Below are positions 61,435 to 64,000 of a stretch of 64,000 nt of DNA, one piece after another. The position numbers and the translations under genes are program-made. The notes below the pieces were generated by a model. The model was not told where the DNA came from. It was given only the letters and a program-made list of their open reading frames with translations, and ran no database searches. Position 1 is the first letter of the stretch; every line of letters starts with the position of its first letter. The stretch is from Chitinophagaceae bacterium (GTDB taxonomy: Bacteria; Bacteroidota; Bacteroidia; Chitinophagales; UBA10324), in the NCBI GenBank assembly GCA_016717285.1, contig JADKFU010000004.1:310001-374000 (forward strand), written 5' to 3'.

Positions 61435-64000
61435 TCACGATACCTTTTTTTGTTTGACCATTACTTTAACCGGCATATCATTCACATCAACGGTTGCTGC
61501 ATCCATCAGTGAATCAACTAATTCTAAAGTGTCGGCTAAAATTTCGGCGCAAATATAGTTTTTAAAATTTATTACCGAAGAATTTATTACCTCGTTTCGC
61601 TCAATAGAAACCGTAATTCTGTCGGTGACATTGAACCCCTGATCCTTTCTTATTTTCTGTATCCTGTTAACCAATTCCCTGGCATTGCCTTCTTCCTGAA
61701 GCTCGGCCGTAAGTGTAACATCAAGTGCCACTGTAAGGTCGCCCTGGTTAGCAACCTGCCAGCCCGGAATGTCCTCCGAAATCACTTCCACCTCTCCAAG
61801 GCTGATGACAACTGCTTCATTATCAAATCTTAATTCGATAAATCCCTCCAGTTCCAGCATCTGGATCTGATCTTGATGGAGCGTAAGCAACTGCTCGCCT
61901 ACCGCTTTCATTTTCTTTCCTAAACGGGCACCTAAAAGTTTGAAATTGGGCTTTACCTTTTTGGTAACGAGTCCGGACGTATCGGTAACAAAGTCGAGTT
62001 CCTTAACATTTACTTCCGAAAGAATCAGCTCTCTTACTTTGAGCAACTGCTCACGGAACGACTCATTGGAGTAAGGAATCATGATCCGGCTCAGCGGCTG
62101 GCGCACTTTGATATTGACTTTCTTCCGAAGGGAAAGTACCAACGAAGAAATGTCCTGCGCCAGTTGCATCCGTTCTTCAAGTGGTTTATCAATCAGTTGA
62201 AGCTGGTAAACCGGAAATGCAGTGAGGTGAACGGACGATTCCGGTTTTCTTCCGGATACGCCATTCAGATTCCTGAACAGCCAGTCAGGAAAGAAAGGGG
62301 AAATGGGCGACATCAACTGGACAAGCGTTTCGAGGCAGGTATACAACGTTTGATAAGCCGCAATTTTGTCTTCTTCATATTCACCTTTCCAGAAACGACG
62401 GCGGCATAACCGGACGTACCAGTTGCTGAGGTGCGCATCTATAAAGGTCTGAATGGCCCTGGCCGCTTTGGTGGGTTCATAATCCTCAAATGATTCCTCT
62501 ACTTCCTTCACCAGAGAGTTCAGCAACGACAAAATCCAACGGTCAATCTCGGGTCTTTTCTGCATCGGCACTTCCGCTTCCCGGTAGGTGAAACCATCAA
62601 TATTCGCATACAGCGCAAAAAAAGCATATGTATTATAGAGAGTACCGAAAAGCTTCCGGCGCACTTCGTCAATTCCATTGCTGTCGAACTTAAGGTTGTC
62701 CCACGGTTGTGCATTGCTGATGAGATACCAGCGCGTGGCATCAACACCATAATGATTCAGTGTTTCGAAAGGCTCCACAATGTTGCCCAACCGTTTCGAC
62801 ATCTTATTGCCGAGCTTATCAAGTACCAGTCCGTTGGCAATCACATTCTTAAAGGCCACTGAATCGAAAAGCATGACCGCAATTACGTGCAGCGTAAAAA
62901 ACCAGCCGCGGGTTTGATCAACGCCTTCTGCAATGTAATCGGCAGGAAAATTTTCATGCAGCGATTCTTTGTTTTCAAAGGGGTAATGCAACTGTGCATA
63001 GGGCATTGCTCCAGAATCAAACCAAACATCAATCAGGTCTGCAACACGCTTCATCGGTTTGCCGGAGGCTGAAAGCAAAATGATTTCATCGACAAACGGT
63101 TTGTGCAGGTCAATTTGCAGCTTGCCGTTTATGATTTCAAGTTGCAATGTTGAGTTGAAGCCGGCTGCTTTCGCCTTTTCAAATTCTTTGGTGAGTTCGT
63201 CTATGGAACCTATGCACATTTCTTCAGTTCTGTCTTCGGTGGTCCAGACGGGAAGTGGTGTACCCCAGAAACGTGAACGCGACAAGTTCCAGTCGAGGAG
63301 GTTTTCGAGCCAGTTGCCAAACCTGCCCGTGCCGGTGGCTTCGGGTTTCCAGTTGATGGTTTTATTCAGCTCAATCAACCGGTCGCGGGCAGCCGTTGTT
63401 TTGATAAACCAGGAATCGAGCGGATAATACAGAATTGGTTTATCGGTGCGCCAGCAATGCGGATAACTGTGCTCAAATTTTTCGACTTTAAAAGCCTTGT
63501 TTTCTTCTTTCAGTTTGATAGCAATTCTTTCATCAACCGATAGGTACTTTTCCCGGCCCTGCTTTTTCTTTTCTGTTTCCTTTTCTTCATCCGTTAAGTA
63601 TTGCTCTTTCACAAATTCACCGGCGAAATCTGTTACTTCCGAAGTAAAGCGGCCGCGCTTATCAACCAAAGTGAGCGAACCGATATCGTATTTTTTCGCA
63701 ATGCGGAAATCATCTGCACCAAAGCTGGGTGCGATGTGAACGATGCCGGTTCCATCTTCTGTCGTAACAAAATCGCCCGTCACTACCATAAAGGCATTGC
63801 CATCAGGTTGCACATAAGGCATCAGTTGTTCGTAGGCTATTCCTTCCAGTTCCTTTCCTTTTAACTCGCCAAGCACTTTGAACGGAATGTCTTTATTTCC
63901 GGGTTTATAATCTTCCCATATTAATGCTGCATTCTTATCAGGAAAATATTTTCCGATCAGTTCCTTTGCAAGTACCAGGCTGACTTCCTGGTAAGTATAA
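61435..64000 (-). CDS. ileS: Isoleucyl-tRNA synthetase, C-terminal part (cut by window edge)
   Basis: Class I aminoacyl-tRNA synthetase charging tRNA-Ile; the N-terminal HIGH domain lies beyond 64000. The visible 854 residues include the editing-domain sequence FVTTEDGTGIVHIAPSFGADD, NLSRSRFWGTPLPVW, YIAEGVDQTRGWFFTLHV and the KMSKR loop (KMSKRLGN), then the anticodon-binding and C-terminal domains. The reading frame continues open to the window edge (AKELIGKYFPDKN). It starts the ileS-dksA-lspA transcription unit, common in this phylum. Confidence 0.97.
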   Translation of the reverse strand, partial: YTYQEVSLVLAKELIGKYFPDKNAALIWEDYKPGNKDIPFKVLGELKGKELEGIAYEQLMPYVQPDGNAFMVVTGDFVTTEDGTGIVHIAPSFGADDFRIAKKYDIGSLTLVDKRGRFTSEVTDFAGEFVKEQYLTDEEKETEKKKQGREKYLSVDERIAIKLKEENKAFKVEKFEHSYPHCWRTDKPILYYPLDSWFIKTTAARDRLIELNKTINWKPEATGTGRFGNWLENLLDWNLSRSRFWGTPLPVWTTEDRTEEMCIGSIDELTKEFEKAKAAGFNSTLQLEIINGKLQIDLHKPFVDEIILLSASGKPMKRVADLIDVWFDSGAMPYAQLHYPFENKESLHENFPADYIAEGVDQTRGWFFTLHVIAVMLFDSVAFKNVIANGLVLDKLGNKMSKRLGNIVEPFETLNHYGVDATRWYLISNAQPWDNLKFDSNGIDEVRRKLFGTLYNTYAFFALYANIDGFTYREAEVPMQKRPEIDRWILSLLNSLVKEVEESFEDYEPTKAARAIQTFIDAHLSNWYVRLCRRRFWKGEYEEDKIAAYQTLYTCLETLVQLMSPISPFFPDWLFRNLNGVSGRKPESSVHLTAFPVYQLQLIDKPLEERMQLAQDISSLVLSLRKKVNIKVRQPLSRIMIPYSNESFREQLLKVRELILSEVNVKELDFVTDTSGLVTKKVKPNFKLLGARLGKKMKAVGEQLLTLHQDQIQMLELEGFIELRFDNEAVVISLGEVEVISEDIPGWQVANQGDLTVALDVTLTAELQEEGNARELVNRIQKIRKDQGFNVTDRITVSIERNEVINSSVINFKNYICAEILADTLELVDSLMDAATVDVNDMPVKVMVKQKKVS

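Noticed and set aside
61058..61457. Glycine/phenylalanine- and arginine/leucine-rich ORFs antisense to the DksA tail
   Set aside because: They are translations of the Lys/Ala/Pro repeat codons in other frames.

Overview
The window looks like chromosomal DNA of a free-living Bacteroidota bacterium, probably of a Chitinophagales- or Sphingobacteriales-like lineage. The evidence is ten secreted proteins ending in a type IX secretion (T9SS) sorting tail, a TonB-dependent receptor with a carboxypeptidase-regulatory N-terminus, Bacteroidota-only families (DUF4199, DUF5916, DUF4397), a fused alpha/beta E1 dehydrogenase, the gene order ileS-dksA-lspA, an absence of obvious Shine-Dalgarno sites and frequent TTG/GTG starts. 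I see no rRNA, tRNA, CRISPR array, intact transposase or phage gene.

Layout. 1-3386: housekeeping genes on the minus strand (obgE fragment, adk, hpt, a LolC/E-type permease, rbfA). 3687-9642: an MsbA-like exporter, a GNAT acetyltransferase with a DUF4199 membrane protein, an SDR enzyme, a repeat-rich spacer, and divergent AlkA glycosylase and PaiB-like flavoprotein genes. 9679-24463: envelope and secreted proteins (DUF5916, TonB receptor with a T9SS partner, DUF4397 protein, M48 lipoprotein) mixed with NAD-dependent and PLP enzymes; a decayed group II intron tail lies at 23524-23600. 24966-34090: an uncharacterised helical protein, guaB, a WG-repeat protein, two small lipoproteins and a tandem pair of arylsulfotransferase-like T9SS proteins. 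34329-38145: a PKD-repeat secreted protein followed by an ECF sigma factor and a protein that joins an anti-sigma-like N-terminus to a beta-barrel-like C-terminus. 38203-44552: fused 2-oxoacid dehydrogenase E1, a 12-Asp-box secreted protein and a DASS symporter. 44750-52662: two B12-type radical SAM enzymes, a nucleotidyltransferase, a methyltransferase and a membrane glycosyltransferase with a TPR tail. 53147-64000: a 14-copy delta-60 repeat protein, hemerythrin, SRPBCC, two more T9SS proteins, and the lspA-dksA-ileS operon running off the right edge.

The most interesting signals are the sigma factor/trans-envelope protein pair, whose sigma gene starts directly behind a terminator; the group II intron remnant; a possible attenuator in front of the M48 protease gene; a nested 142-bp palindrome at 52819-52960; a duplicated gene tail with its terminator at 50888-51147; and a low-complexity repeat with the same three-part order at two loci in opposite orientation relative to the genes.
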